From: Muscardinus avellanarius
Lineage: Eukaryota > Chordata > Mammalia > Rodentia > Gliridae
Direction of reading: 5' to 3'
Assembly: GCA_963383645.1 (NCBI GenBank)
Contig: OY726564.1
Coordinates: forward strand, 113,448,040-113,512,039
Length of the DNA stretch: 64,000 bases
The notes below the pieces were generated by a model that was not told where the DNA came from, searched no databases, and saw only the letters and a program-made list of their open reading frames with translations. A program made the translations under genes and the position numbers. How positions within the stretch are numbered: the stretch's first letter is position 1; the number at the start of each line of letters is the position of its first letter. Below, piece by piece: positions 44,001-55,635 of this stretch.

Positions 44001-44560
44001 AACAAAAAGGCAAAGCGTGACGAGGAAGGGAGCTCTCTGGAGAGAAACGCAAGCAGCTGCCACAGCAGAGGGGGCGCGTTTCTGCTGGTCCAGCCCGGCG
44101 CCCAGGGCCGAAGGACAGGTGCCAAGAGCGGCGCCATCACGCAGCGAACACCGCACCCTTACCTGCTTTAGAAGTGATCAGCTGCAGCACGAGAGGTCGC
44201 CTTGTGACGATGCCGGACCCGCGAGGGAGAAAGTCCCTGAAAACAAGAGACAAGACATGAAGGGATTCCGATCCTCTGCGGGTTTACAAGTCAAGCCCCA
44301 CGCTCGTTCTCCGAAACCCCAACCTGGCAATGTTATGTGCCCAACCTCACCAAGGCGAGACCCATCCCTAAAGGAAGCACCTGCAAAGAGAGGGGTTTAG
44401 ATTGGATATCTCATTATTAGCATAATTACCTCGCCAAAATATGTCATTCTTACATCTAGTTCAAAATTAATAAAAACTTGCATTAAGTTTCCATGTGTTT
44501 TCAACTCATTTTTACTTTCAGAGAATCAGCATTAATTTTAAAAATATGGTGAAATTAATC
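44001..44560. other. Unclassified single-copy sequence
   Basis: No gene or repeat recognised. The 127-codon frame from 44017 lacks any domain I know. Confidence 0.45.
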
Positions 44561-44565
44561 TCTAA

Positions 44566-44566
<1 letters not shown>

Positions 44567-44611
<45 letters not shown>
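44567..44611. repeat. (GT)n microsatellite
   Basis: 22 GT dimers next to a SINE tail. Confidence 0.95.
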
Positions 44612-44614
<3 letters not shown>

Positions 44615-45062
44615 GCACTGAGAATTAAAACCACAGGCATTTAGCCAGGCGTGGTGGCGCACGCTTGTAATCCCCGCGCTTGGGAAGCGGAGACAGGAGG
44701 ATCGCGCAGGTTCGAAGCCAGCCGCGCTGACTTAAGAGACACTGTTTCCAAATAAAAATATAAAAAAATATAGGTCTGGGAGAGTAGCCCAGAAGTAGAA
44801 AGGCTTCCAGGAACCCCAATACCACCAAAAAAAAAAAAAACCCACAGGCATTCTACCTCTGAGCTGTTTTTGTGGTGCTGGGGATTGAACCTGGAGACAT
44901 TCTATCTCCAAGCTATAGTCCTATTTTATGTTATTTTTTAAAAACAGGATGTCACTAGGTTGTTGGGGGTTTTGCTAAGTTGCTAAGGCTGAGCTCTACC
45001 CTACAAGCTTCCTGTCTGGGCCTCCCAAGAACTGGAATTACAGGTGTGTGCCACCACCCCAG
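44612..45062 (-). mobile_element. Old antisense SINE modules around a young SINE
   Basis: The antisense ID (44612-44641, resuming 44853-44868), a second antisense dimer (44870-45062) and, between, the plus-strand young SINE. Confidence 0.75.
44643..44841 (+). mobile_element. Young-type B1-dID SINE nested in an ID module
   Basis: CpG-rich copy. The TSD CCACAGGCATT at 44631-44641 and 44842-44852 lies in the ID module of the host SINE. Confidence 0.9.
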
Positions 45063-45149
45063 ACTTTCAGTTTCTTGACTAATAAACTCAGTGATTCCAA
45101 CTATAGACCAAGCTGTATGGATCAAATTAAATGCAATGACGGCAACATC

Positions 45150-45342
45150 CCCCCCCCCCCGTGGCACTGGGGATTGAACCCAGGGTCATTCTATCTCTGA
45201 GCTACATCCCCAGTCCTATTTTATTTTTTATTTAGAAACAGGGTCTCACCAAGTTGCTGAGAGCCTCACTAACTTGTTGAGGCTGGCTTCGAACCTATGA
45301 TCCTCCTGTCTCAGCCTCCTGGGTACTAGAATGATGCCAATG
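45150..45342 (-). mobile_element. Antisense B1-dID SINE
   Basis: C run (45150-45160), ID (GGGGATTGAACCCAGGGTCA), linker, B1. Confidence 0.82.
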
Positions 45343-45788
45343 CATTTTAAAAGCAGAGTAAGAAGACAATGTGTTAATATTCTTATGTTATAGGTACAAT
45401 ATGGCCACCAGTTGCTTTCACTGATACCGAAGCATTCTCTTACAGAAAGCAAAACACACACACACAAATACACTAAATCCCTATACAAAATATCTTAACA
45501 TTCCAAGATTGGGATTCAGCTACGAACAGCCAGGGGTTCCCTTGAACTCTCTTCCTGGTGTTGACGAGCTGGTATGGTTTAGAAACTCAGCTACTTTGTC
45601 GTGCCTCCACGCGCACCAAACCAACGCTGGCAGGAGATGCCGTGGATAATTCAGTAGCCCTTGCATGCAATCGTGCCCCTGAATTTTATTATGCTCTGTG
45701 TAAGAGATAATTGGTTTTCTCTCCTAAGCATATCTTATGGGAAAATTACTTTACTGCAAGAATGCAGAAAAAAGAAAGGCTGTTCCTG
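45343..45788. other. Unclassified single-copy sequence
   Basis: No gene or repeat recognised. Confidence 0.45.
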
Positions 45789-45789
45789 A

Positions 45790-46112
45790 GCTGTGTGTGG
45801 TGGCTCATGCCTGCAATCCTAGGACTTGGGAGGCTGGGACTGCAGGATTGCAGGTTCGAGGCCAGCCTTAGCAATTTAGTAAGACCCTGTTTCAAAATAA
45901 AAAGGGCCACTGAGACCTAAGGATCATGGTTCCCGGACAGCCTCAGCTACTTAGTGAGGCTCTTTGCAACTCAGTGAGACCCTGTTTCAAAATAAAGAAT
46001 AAAAAATAGGTCAGGGGGTGTAGCTTAGAGGTCAAATGCCCCTCAGACCCACAAAAAAATAAATAAATAGAAAGGGCCAGGGGTGAAGCTCAGAAGTAGA
46101 TTGTACCCCTGG
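45790..46112 (+). mobile_element. Two overlapping/nested B1-dID SINEs
   Basis: Outer B1 at 45790-45908 and its ID at about 46071-46110, with a 5'-truncated inner copy (45909-46068) between AAAGGGCCA repeats. Confidence 0.7.
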
Positions 46113-46189
46113 TTATAAGACAAAAGAAAAAAGATTGTTCCTTCAGTAAGTTTAGATTTAGATGATACATTTTCTTTACATTATGGCCT

Positions 46190-46953
46190 TGCTGAGTGTG
46201 GTAGTGTATGCTTATAAACCTAGCAGTTTGGAGGCTGAAACAGGAGAATTTCAGGTTCAAGGCAGCCTCAGCAACTTAGTGAGGTCCTTTCTCAAAAGTG
46301 AAATAGAACTAGGAGTGTACTTCAGAGGTAGAATACCCCTGGGTTCACTCCTGGGCATCTTTCCAAAGGGGTTGAAATCAGAGGACCACAGTAACACATG
46401 CCTACCCATGTTCATAGAAGCACAATTCGCAATAGCCAAACTATGGAACCAACGTAGGTCTCCAATACATGAACGGATTGCAAAAATTATGGGAAATACA
46501 CACAATGGAACTCAACTCAGCAATAAAGAACAAAATTATGTTATTTACAAGAAGATGGAAAGACCTGGAGAACATTATGTTAAGTGAGATCAGCCGAGCA
46601 CAGAAAGAGAAGGGACTCAGGTTTTCTCTAATATGCTTGAGCTAGGGAGTATTAGGGACACCAGAGGGCCTCCAGACGATGGAGGAGGTCCTCAGCGAAG
46701 CCAGAAAAAAGGGGTAGGCGAGGAAGAAGGCTGAGGTTCACTAACGGAATGCTACCTGCGAGTATGTGTAGACATGTGAATATACCACTGTCAAACCGGG
46801 CACTTGGTATTGGGAGGGAGGGAAATGGGGAGGGGAGGGCACCAAGTACTGTGTGGACATATGCCACTGTCGACAGGATCTACGTTATCATGTGACAATA
46901 AAATGCACCAATAAAAAATCAGAAAGAATACCCCTGGGTTCAATCCCTAGCAC
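46190..46953 (+). mobile_element. B1-dID SINE split by an L1
   Basis: B1 and half of the ID module at 46190-46347, the rest of the ID (AATCCCTAGCACC) at 46943-46953. The L1 at 46348-46924 separates them. Confidence 0.82.
46348..46924 (+). mobile_element. 5'-truncated L1 (577 bp) with 18-bp TSD
   Basis: ORF2 end (CCATGTTCATAGAAGCACAA) through 3' UTR to GCACCAATAAAAAATCAG. The TSD AGAATACCCCTGGGTTCA lies at 46330-46347 and 46925-46942, in the ID module of the SINE. Confidence 0.92.
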
Positions 46954-47059
46954 CAAAATTAATGATATTGATTTATGGCCTAGAGATGAGAAGCCATAAA
47001 TCCCTTTTAAACCACAGAGGCCATTTTTCCCCAAAATGAACTTTCAATGTAGAAATAAA

Positions 47060-47705
47060 AATGGCCAGGCAGGGTGGGCACACCTGCGATCCCGGCACTT
47101 GGGAGGCTGATACAGGATGATCACAGGTTCAAGGCCAGCCTCAGCAACTTAGCATGACCCTGTTTCAAAATAAAAAATGAGCCGAGTGTGGTGGCGCACA
47201 CTTGTAATTTCAGTACTTGGGAGGTTGAGACAGGAGGATCTGGGTTCTCAGCCAGCCTCAGCTACTTAGTGAGGCCCTCTGCAACTTAGTGAGACCCTGC
47301 TTTAAAATAAAAAAATAAAGCCGGGCGTAGTGGCACATGCTTGTAATCCCCGAGCTTGAGAGGCTGAGACAGGAGGACCGCGCCGGTTCAAAGCCAGCTC
47401 CTCTGCCTTAAGAGACCCTGCTTCCAAAAATAAAAAAGTATAAAATAGGTCTGGGAGTGCAGCCCGGAGGTAGAAAGGCTTCCAGGAACCCCAGTACCAC
47501 CAAAAAAATAAATAAATAAAAAGAATAAAAATTAAGACTGGAGGTGTAGCTCGGAGGTAAAGCACCCCTGAGTTCAATCCCTAGTACCCCATAAATAAAT
47601 AAATAAATAAATAAATATAAAAATAAATATAAAAATAAAAAATGAAAAGTTCTGGGGGATGTATCTTGGAGGTAGAATGTCCCTGGATCTAATCCTCAGT
47701 ACCAA
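47060..47705 (+). mobile_element. Stack of nested plus-strand SINEs
   Basis: B1 modules at 47063-47180 and 47183-47312, a complete young-type SINE at about 47322-47520, then ID modules at 47535-47590 and 47648-47703 with (AAAT)n at 47592-47640. Best read as three insertions, each into the linker of the one before. Confidence 0.75.
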
Positions 47706-48288
47706 AAGAAAACGAGAGAGAGAAGAAGTGAGGGAGGGAGAGAGGGGCCTCGTCTCAAGACCAGGTCTTATAACTCCCTCCAGTGTTCCATCTCGGAGCC
47801 TCATTTGCGGTTGGTCTGTACAGATCATAGAGCGATAGGGGGCTCCCCTCTCTCCACCACATACAGCTACAGCCCAAATGCCTTTCTTCTCTCTCAGCCC
47901 CCTCAACAAAGCCTAAATCTGTCTAGCCCTAACTCTTCAAAGAATGAGTGAATAGTCCTTCCCAGCCTCCTGACTCCCAGACACCAAGTGGAGAACAATT
48001 TCCACACTGCAGTCTAAGAATCGTCTCAATAATATCTCTTATTGGTTCCGCCAGAAAGTTAGCTACCAAGAAATATTATTTATTGTTCCACTACGAAATG
48101 ACTGTACTTTGAAAGCCTCAAAGAACAGAACACACTGGTCCTATCAACAAAGCTGAAAGGAATCATCCGCCCTTGGTAGCAAATAAAATCACCATAGAGA
48201 CGGCTCTCGTTCCTCTAGGTAAAAGGAACGTTGCCAAGTGATCCGTGCAACTGTGCTGATGGCCACTAGACATTATAAAACATATGAG
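47706..48288. other. Unclassified single-copy sequence
   Basis: No gene or repeat recognised apart from a GA-rich start. Confidence 0.45.
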
Positions 48289-48289
48289 G

Positions 48290-48725
48290 GCCACGCATGA
48301 TGGTGCATGCCTGTAATCCCAGTACTTGGGAGGCCGAGACTGAGGATCACAGATTCGAAGTCAACCTCATCAATTTAGCAAGGTTCTCAGCAACTTAGTG
48401 GGCGACTCAGCAACTCTTTCCTAATACAAAATAAAATAGAGTTGGGCGTGGTGGCGCACACTTGTAATACCAGCATTCAGGAGACTGAGACAGGAGGATC
48501 ACGGTTTGCGGCCAGCCTCAGCTGCTTAGTGAGGCCCTCTGCAACTCAGTGAAACTCTGTTTCAAAATAAAGAATAAAAAATAGGGCTGTGGGTGTAGCT
48601 CAGAGGTAGCATGCCCCTGGGTTACATCCCCAGTGCTGCAAAACAATGAATAAATAAAATGAAATAGGGCTGGGGGTATAGCTCAGAGATAGAAGGGCCC
48701 TGGATTCAATCATCAGAACCACATA
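48290..48725 (+). mobile_element. Nested pair of B1-dID SINEs
   Basis: Outer B1 at 48290-48438 and ID at 48662-48722, with a complete dimer (48440-48655) in the linker. Confidence 0.82.
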
Positions 48726-48747
48726 CACACAGAAAAAGAAAATAGAA

Positions 48748-48830
48748 GGGAAGGAAGGAAGGAAGGAAGGAAGGAAGGAAGGAAGGAAGGAAGGAAGTAA
48801 GTAAGTCAGGCAGGCAGGCAGGCAGGCATA
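48748..48830. repeat. (GGAA)n then (GTAA)n and (GCAG)n
   Basis: Tetranucleotide run 48748-48797, GTAA units to 48807, then CAGG/GCAG units to 48828. Confidence 0.93.
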
Positions 48831-49125
48831 TTTGAACACCTTGGTCTTTAAATGCCTGGGGAAATCCGGATGGAGAAAGTAGATTCATGGTGACCCAGGC
48901 TAGCAAGCGTGCAGGACAGTCCTGCCTGGAGGTAAGAGCCCTGTAGTCACCAGTGGAGCCGGGAGTCAAAGCTAAGAGACTGGCTGAGTAGGGCACGTGG
49001 GAAGAGTGGTAAACGTAGACGCTCAGAAATGCCAACACTGGAAGGAGACCTCTAAGAGGGAGCTGATCAAGACTGGTAAAGGGGCCCGGAGAGGTAAGCC
49101 AAAATGAAACCCAAAAGTCACACTA

Positions 49126-49325
49126 AGCCCGGTGTGGTGGCACATGCCTGCGGTCCCCGCACTTTGGAGGCTGAGATGGGGAGGATCACAAGTTTAAGGC
49201 CAGCCTTAGCAAGTTAGGAAGACCCTCAGGAACATAGGAAGGTCCTGTTACAAAAGTTTTTCAAAGGTGCTGGTGGTGTAGCCCAGAAGTAGAATGCTCC
49301 TGGGTTCGATCCCTGGTACCAAAAC
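49126..49325 (+). mobile_element. B1-dID SINE
   Basis: Dimer ending GGTACCAAAACAAATAAA. About 300 bp before it (48831-49125) are unclassified. Confidence 0.85.
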
Positions 49326-50500
49326 AAATAAACCCCCCAAAGTCATCTGAGCCTCTTAAATGTGCCCACTTAGAAGCCTTGAACCCAACGTCTCCACAAC
49401 TAACTCATTATCGTGTGTCCCGTGGGTGTTTCCTCGTTTGTCGCCAGTCATAATCCACACCATCAGGACCCATCGTGTCCTCCAGGGTGGGCACCTGGGT
49501 CCATCCGGCCTGCATCCCCTGGTGCCGTGCCCAAGTTGATCACCCTTGATTCGACTTCTTTGATACTTCCTAAACACTCTTCTCGACCCGAGTCCCCACT
49601 CCAGGTATAGCCGGCTCTCGTGTAGACGAGAGCAACTGCCTAGAACCCAGTCGAGCATCCTCCAACCCAACACTGACAGCGACAGGGCCCTATCACGCTG
49701 TCTCCAGACTGCACGCCAGAAAGAGACGCCCATTGCCTGCAGCATGAAATCCAAATCTGAGTATTGCATACGACATGTTTGATTATTCCACGGTCCCCAG
49801 ATCCCCAGGTAAGGCAGACAGCAGAGGCGGAGGACTCCTGAACACATATTTTAACTTTTATGTCAACAGATATGATTCCATCCCACCTATATGCCATTGA
49901 GAGCAGCTTTAGACATGGAAGCATAACAGAGGACCACACAGAAAACAGCCGGCCCTCTGGGGTCTCTGTGTCCTCCTACTGCGCGCCGGCTCCATGCCCG
50001 GGCAGGACAGGCCTCCTCCCGGACCCCGTGCCCCACTCCTCCCTCCAGTGACGCCCGCCTCAGCCCACGCCTTCTTCTTCAAGAGCTTCTCTAAGCCGCC
50101 AGACGCTCAGCACACGCTTGCCACGCGGGGCTCCTCCGGGTTTGCTCCCCGGGCTGTGTGCTACCCCAGAGCCTGCTCTAGCACCCAGGTATTCAGTGTG
50201 TTCAACGCTTCCTGCCTACCCTTTTGGAAGATTCCTATTGCCCAGAAATTCATAGCATGGAGGGGAAAAGTTCCCACATCTAGTTGTAAACAGCAAAGTA
50301 GCATTAGATAGACAGAAGGCTAAGATAATGGACAGACGGAACTCTAAGATAATAGAACGCGACGATGATTTTCAACTTTGCCAACAATTTGCAGAGGCCA
50401 TCTAAGTTAAAATGTTCACTATTAAAATCTAAGACCCAAAAATATTTACCAGACTACAAAATGCAGGGTGCCAGGTGGGCCATATTTGCAATGGAATTTT
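49326..50500 (+). mobile_element. Mostly unclassified; L2-like at about 49530-50110
   Basis: GACAGCGACAGGGCCCTATC, AAATCCAAATCTGAGTATTG and TTCTTCAAGAGCTTCTCTAA follow L2 order, heavily diverged. A donor-like CAGGTAAGG at about 49807 has no supporting exon. Confidence 0.4.
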
Positions 50501-50517
50501 TAAAAATACCATATTTT

Positions 50518-50714
50518 GCCGGGCGTGGTGGCGCACGCTTGTAATCCCCGCGCTTGGGAGGCAGAGACAGGAGGATCGCGCAGGTTCGAAGCCAGCCGCG
50601 CGCGCTGACTTAGGAGACCCTGTTTCCAAATAAAAATGTAAAAGTAGGTCTGGGAGTGTAGCCCGGAGGTAGAAGGGCTTCCAGGAACCCCAGTGCCACC
50701 CAAAATAAAAAAAT
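50518..50714 (+). mobile_element. Young-type B1-dID SINE, near-consensus
   Basis: GCCGGGCGTGGTGGCGCACG start, CGCGCG-containing B1 and the GTAGAAGGGCTTCCAGGAAC ID variant. TSD AAAAATACCAT at 50502-50512 and 50715-50725. Confidence 0.93.
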
Positions 50715-50783
50715 AAAAATACCATTTTTTTAATCTGAGAAACAATGAATAAATTTTTTTAAATTAGCTCTTAAAAACAGTTT

Positions 50784-50962
50784 TGGGGGGAGGTGCTGGG
50801 GATGGAACCCAGGGGCATTCTACCTCTGAGCTACACTCCCCAGCCCTTCTTATTCTGAAGAAGAGTCTTACTAAGTTGCTGAAGCTGGCCTCAAACCTGT
50901 GATCCTCCTGTCATAACCTCCCAAGTACTAGGATGACAGGCCTGAACCACCATGCCCAACCC
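50784..50962 (-). mobile_element. Antisense B1-dID SINE
   Basis: ID (GGGGATGGAACCCAGGGGC) then B1 with a short linker. Confidence 0.85.
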
Positions 50963-51748
50963 AGAAAAACCGTCTTCAAAATTAATCTTCTAAGTATAAT
51001 TTTCTGTCCCCCAAAATAATACCTGCAGAATTATTCTTTTAAAACATTCCAAATTTTAAAATCCCATGAAAGGCAGGGAGGAAGAGAAGGGAGACGGAAA
51101 AAAGAAAGGGAGGAGGAATGGAGAAAGAGAAACAAAGAAGGCAGATCCCTCCAAGTCCCGCCGCCCCAGGGAGCGCTGAGCTCATGCAGGGAGGCCAGCC
51201 GGGCACAAAGGCGCCCTTAAGATGGCTCCAGGCTTGCGTGCCCCATCCCGGAGCCTTGCCAACCATGACGATGTCGCTTCAATTGCCGGAGGAAAAGATT
51301 TGGCCACAATTTCCAGATTTCGCTGGAAATTTTCCACCGCAGTTTCCTCTCCCGCCCCCCCCCCGCCAATTATTGGCTCACGTTAGGAATGTGGTCCCTT
51401 ATGGATTTGTACAATCACAGTTTTTCAGCTCCAGGTTACCCTATAATTAAATATTCAGCACCAACATCATCTGGTTTGAAGACCAGAGTTGCAAATCTGA
51501 CTGCAGAAAACACTGTACTTTCTGGGTATTACCATCTAAGGAATTCCAATATTTACTTTTTATTCATGAAACTCTAATTTTCTAAAGCAATCTATTTGCA
51601 TTAAATTTGATTAATCAGTAATTGATGGCTCCCATGGAAACATTTAGAATGAAAAAGTTTCCCCACCAGAGATCTATACACCAAATGAAGACGTTTCTCA
51701 GTTCAAAACTATGGCGTGATCTCCCCACCCGCACTCTTAAGAACGTAA
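50963..51748. other. Unclassified single-copy sequence
   Basis: A purine-rich stretch (51070-51140) aside, nothing recognised. A 110-codon frame from 51118 has no domain. Confidence 0.45.
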
Positions 51749-51749
51749 T

Positions 51750-51955
51750 GCCTTGACAGGCACAGTGGCTCATACCTATAACCCCAGGCCTTGAGAGGCT
51801 GAGATAGGAGGATCACAGGCTTGAGGCCAGCCTCAGCAACTTAGCAAGCCCTCAGCAACTTAGTGAAACCCTATTTCAAAATAAAAATGAAATAGTGTGG
51901 GAGTCTAGCTCAGAGGTAGAATGCTCCTGGGTTCAATCCTCAGTACCAAAACAAA
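51750..51955 (+). mobile_element. B1-dID SINE
   Basis: GACAGGCACAGTGGCTCATA start; ID GAGTCTAGCTCAGAGGTAGA. Confidence 0.85.
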
Positions 51956-52550
51956 AATTTTAACTCAATGCATTAATATTTAACCCATTTTATTTGCTTA
52001 TTCACAAAATCAGCTTGCTCAAGAATCTAAAGCACTGGGCTAATGAGCCAGGGCACAACACAGACGCGTTTATCTCCCACTCACTCTAAACTGCAGATTG
52101 TATCTGACCCTGATGAGCTGCCCAGAAGACGAATGGCAAAAGAGACTCCCAGAGAGCCAGCTGCCGCCTGCCCAGCAGCCACCGCCCCGTCCTTGCCCAG
52201 GGAGTCCCGGATGTTAGGAGTGGCGGCGTGAGTAGATGCATGAGCCACCCTTGAAAGGGGGGCGTCCACACGACCACCTTTTAGACGATGAGATGTCACT
52301 AGACATGGCTGCGTGACCTCGGGGTGGCTTCTTTAAGAGTAGGACTCAGCTGCCATGCCCATTCTTCCCCCCATCCTCACCTCTCTTCTCCCGTCAGTGA
52401 CACATGATAGTCGGAGCAGCAGCAACCACCTTAACACCATGAGGGAACCCTGCACGTGGAAACCGTGTGCTGAAGTTGACACAACAGAAAAAAAGACAAG
52501 GAGCTGGCAGTGAGGACGTGGTGAGTCACTGGACCAACTCTGCACTAACT
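51956..52550. other. Unclassified single-copy sequence
   Basis: No gene or repeat recognised. Confidence 0.45.
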
Positions 52551-52808
52551 GGGAGGAGGAGGAGGAGGAGGAGGAGGAGGAGGAGGAGGAGGAGGAGGAG
52601 GAGGAGGAAGGAAAGGAGGAAGAAGAAGAGAAAGAGAAGGAAGGGGAGGGAGAAGAGGAAGAGAAATAGGAGGAGGAAGAGGAAGGAGAGAAAGATGAGG
52701 AAGAGGAGGAAGAGCAGTAGGGGAGGAGGAAGAAAGGGAGGAGGAAGAGGAGTAGAAGGAAGGAGACGGGGAAGGAGAAGGAGAGGAGAGGGGGAGGAGG
52801 AAAGAGAA
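52551..52808. repeat. (GGA)n purine tract, about 260 bp
   Basis: About 19 pure GGA triplets (to 52608) then AGGA/GAA-rich DNA. It adjoins a SINE tail. Confidence 0.95.
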
Positions 52809-52819
52809 ACAGTATACTT

Positions 52820-52970
52820 ACTTTTACTTTTTTTTGGTGGAGGTGGCACTGGGGATTGAACGTAGAGGCATTCTACCTCCGAGCCACACTCCCAGCCCTT
52901 TTGTTAAATATTTTGTCTTGAAACAGGATCTCACTAAGTTGATGAGGCTGGCCTCGAACCTGTGATCCTG
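52820..52970 (-). mobile_element. Antisense B1-dID SINE, B1 end missing
   Basis: ID and part of B1 up to GAACCTGTGATCCTG; the usual CACCACGCC end is absent. Confidence 0.75.
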
Positions 52971-53792
52971 AATGTGGTATATGCCATCCTGCTGGCCATG
53001 CCTTCCTGCAGATTTTCCAGAAGGTCTGTATGTGCAAAGGACAATGTTGGATGACTTTTGCCTCAAAACCCAAGAATTCCCTTTGTGAGGTTGGAAACAT
53101 GGGCAGACGCAATGGAATCCTCACCTGCCCGGGGAAGAGGCAGCCGGCAGGCCTGGCACCCAAAAGGCCAGAGGCCTCCTCTGCCCAGACTTCGTACTGT
53201 GACGCCCCCGTGGCTAAGGGCGGCCCATTGTGGATAAGCAAAGCTGACGGTGAGGAGAAGCTCCAGGACCAGGAGGCGGGGCCCAGCAGCCACTTGCAGC
53301 CCTCTCCCTCCCAAGACTGCAAATGAAGAGCCAGGACCGGCTACTGTCCTTGGTCCTGAACTGTGGTCTCCTGCCCTTTCCTCAGCAGGAGCTTCCTCGG
53401 AAGAGCGTGGGTAACAGAAGTGACTTCCCCAGGCAACACTGCGCCCCTTTGCTTCCATTATTTTCTAAAACATTGGGAAAGAAATAAACTATATGTTCAG
53501 AAGCCAAAGAAGGACAGGTCGATCTCTGCAGTAAATAGAAGCGCGTGCCATAACCACAGCCTGTCTATTTAGAAAGGAGGAAGAGATGGCCCACGTAACC
53601 CGAAGGGGTTTACAAGGCTCTTTGGAGTCAGCTCCCCCTAATTCTCTAGAAGCCTCGCCCATTATTTCCCCCAGACAATTGTTTTGTTCCTGGAACACGT
53701 GGGTTAGCAACTAGCAGGTTTGCACTAATTTCAGGCCTCCCTGTTGACTCGTCTACCACGGATGCCCTTCTCCAATGCCCCTTTCTTTACTT
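52971..53792 (+). other. Unclassified; 98-codon frame and distal AATAAA
   Basis: A GC-rich frame at 53030-53326 is followed by AAATAAA at about 53482. I recognise no domain. It could be a retrocopy or lncRNA scrap, or chance. Confidence 0.3.
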
Positions 53793-53803
53793 AACCCACT
53801 CTT

Positions 53804-54571
53804 TGGTTTGTTTTTGTTTTTTTACTGGTGCATGGCAGTCTCACATCATCATATGGCCCATGTTGACAATGGCGTACATTCACACAGTGCCTGGTGCCTC
53901 CACGGCTTCCCCTTTCTCTCCCTCCCAATACTCAGTGTCCTGGTTAACAACGTTATATTCACATGTATACACATATCGAATGTAGCTTTTTCATTAATGA
54001 GTCTCAGCCTCCTTCCTCCCCTACTCTTCCTTTCTGGCTTTGCTGAGGTTTCCCCTCCATTGTCTGGAGTCCCTCTGGTATCCCCAGTGCTCCCTAGTTT
54101 GGGTATATTAGAGAAAACATCCTTATGTCCCCTCTATTTCTGTGCTTGGCTGATCTCACTTAACATAATGTTCTCCAGGTCTTTCCATCTTCTTGTGAAT
54201 GGCATAATTTTATTTTTTATTGCTGAGTAGAATTCCATTGTGTGTATTTCCCATAATTTTGCAATCCATTCATGTGTTGATGGAGACCTAGGCTGGTTCC
54301 ATAGTTTGGCTATTGCAAATTGTGCTGCTATGAACATGGGTATGTATTCTTTTTTCTTTCAGTACCAGGGATGGAACCCAGGGGCAGTCTACTTCCAAGC
54401 AATACTCCCAGCCTTATTTTTCCTATTGATTTAGTCCTTATTTTGAAACAGGGTCTCACTGAGTTGCAGAGGGCCTCACTAAGTAGCTGAGGCTGCCCAC
54501 AAACTGCGATCCTCCTGTCTCAGCCTCGCAAATGCTGGGATCACAAGCGTGCGCCACCACGCCCCGCTCTC
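53804..54571 (-). mobile_element. L1 3' end joined to a SINE within one TSD pair
   Basis: Minus order: complete B1-dID SINE (54571-54358), short A-rich stretch, L1 ORF2 end and 3' UTR (54345-53825), A tail. The TSD AACCCACTCTT lies at 53793-53803 and 54572-54582, outside both. Either one chimeric insertion or an L1 that landed in the SINE's A tail. Confidence 0.8.
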
Positions 54572-54582
54572 AACCCACTCTT

Positions 54583-55137
54583 AAGGCAGACATCGGTGGC
54601 CTCCTGTGGGAAGCATTTCTGGACACAGTGAACTGAGATGCTGTTCCTTCTTATCGTCCAAATCCCAAGATCCCCAGTCACATCCCCTCTCTAGATCAAC
54701 TGTCATGGGGCAGGACTATCTCACTCATGTCTGAAAGGCTAGTGTTTGGCAGAGCCACAGTGACAACCCAGTGGGCAAGTGAACAGCTCTCTAGGAATTG
54801 GCACTGTTGGCTTATTGGCAACATAAATTCTATAGGGTGTCTTTAAATAAATGTGTGAGGTGCATAATTAAAGAAAGAAGTGCCATGTGCACGGTCAACT
54901 GTCTACCTTCTTACCTAAGAAGTACTTTTCATTGCATACCTAATAGATTGTTCTTTCTAATCTTCTATCATTGACTTGGGTATTTTAAAGATTAGGAGAA
55001 TAAAGAAGAAACACATGATTAATATATAGCTTTTATGTATCTCTGTGTAAGGAGGTAGGTAGATTAGATAGATATATAGATTGATACACAGATGGTAGAT
55101 AGATAGGTACACGCACATTGTCAGATTGTCAAATTTA
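54583..55137. other. Unclassified sequence
   Basis: No gene or repeat recognised beyond a GATA-rich patch near 55050-55110. Confidence 0.45.
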
Positions 55138-55358
55138 GCTTTTTTTTTTTTTTGCAGGTCTGGGGATGGAACCCAGGGGCATTCAACTTCTGAGATACAA
55201 CCCCTGCCCTATTTTTTTATTCCTTATTTTTGAAACAGGGTTTCACAGAGTTGCAGAGGGCCTCACTAAGTAGCTGAGGATGTCCACAAACCGCAATCTT
55301 CCAGTCTCAGCCTCCCAAATGCTGGGATCACAAGCGTGGGCCATCATGCCTGGCTTAA
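55138..55358 (-). mobile_element. Antisense B1-dID SINE
   Basis: T tail, ID, linker and B1 ending CCATCATGCCTGGC. Confidence 0.85.
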
Positions 55359-55420
55359 ACTTGGCTATTTCTTATCTTAAAAGTTACTTCTAAATTTATT
55401 GTCAGTGACAGTTTAGGGAA

Positions 55421-55421
<1 letters not shown>

Positions 55422-55460
<39 letters not shown>

Positions 55461-55635
55461 ACTGGAGATTGAACCCAAGAGAGTTCTACCTCTGAGCAAA
55501 CCTCCAACTCCATTTTATTCTTTAATTTGAAACAGTATCTAGCTAAGTTTCTGAGGCTAACCTCAAACCTGCAATTCTCCTGTCTCAGCTTCCCCAGTAC
55601 TGGGATTTCAAGCGTACACCACCACACCCAGCTGG
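55422..55635 (-). mobile_element. Antisense B1-dID SINE with (GT)n at its tail
   Basis: (GT)n at 55422-55457, ID (GGAGATTGAACCCAAGAGAG), B1 ending CCACCACACCCAGC. Confidence 0.82.

Noticed and set aside
43367..44140. Long Lys/Glu and Phe/Leu/Ser frames (up to 217 codons)
   Set aside because: They translate the (GAAA)n tract and flanking SINE modules.
47302..47577. Recurrent peptide with YWGSWKPFYLRA and HPVSASQA-like strings, seen in many places on both strands
   Set aside because: It is the antisense translation of the young SINE subfamily, hence its repetition. It is not a protein family.
52467..52859. Poly-Arg/Lys frame of 130 codons
   Set aside because: It is a translation of the (GGA)n tract.
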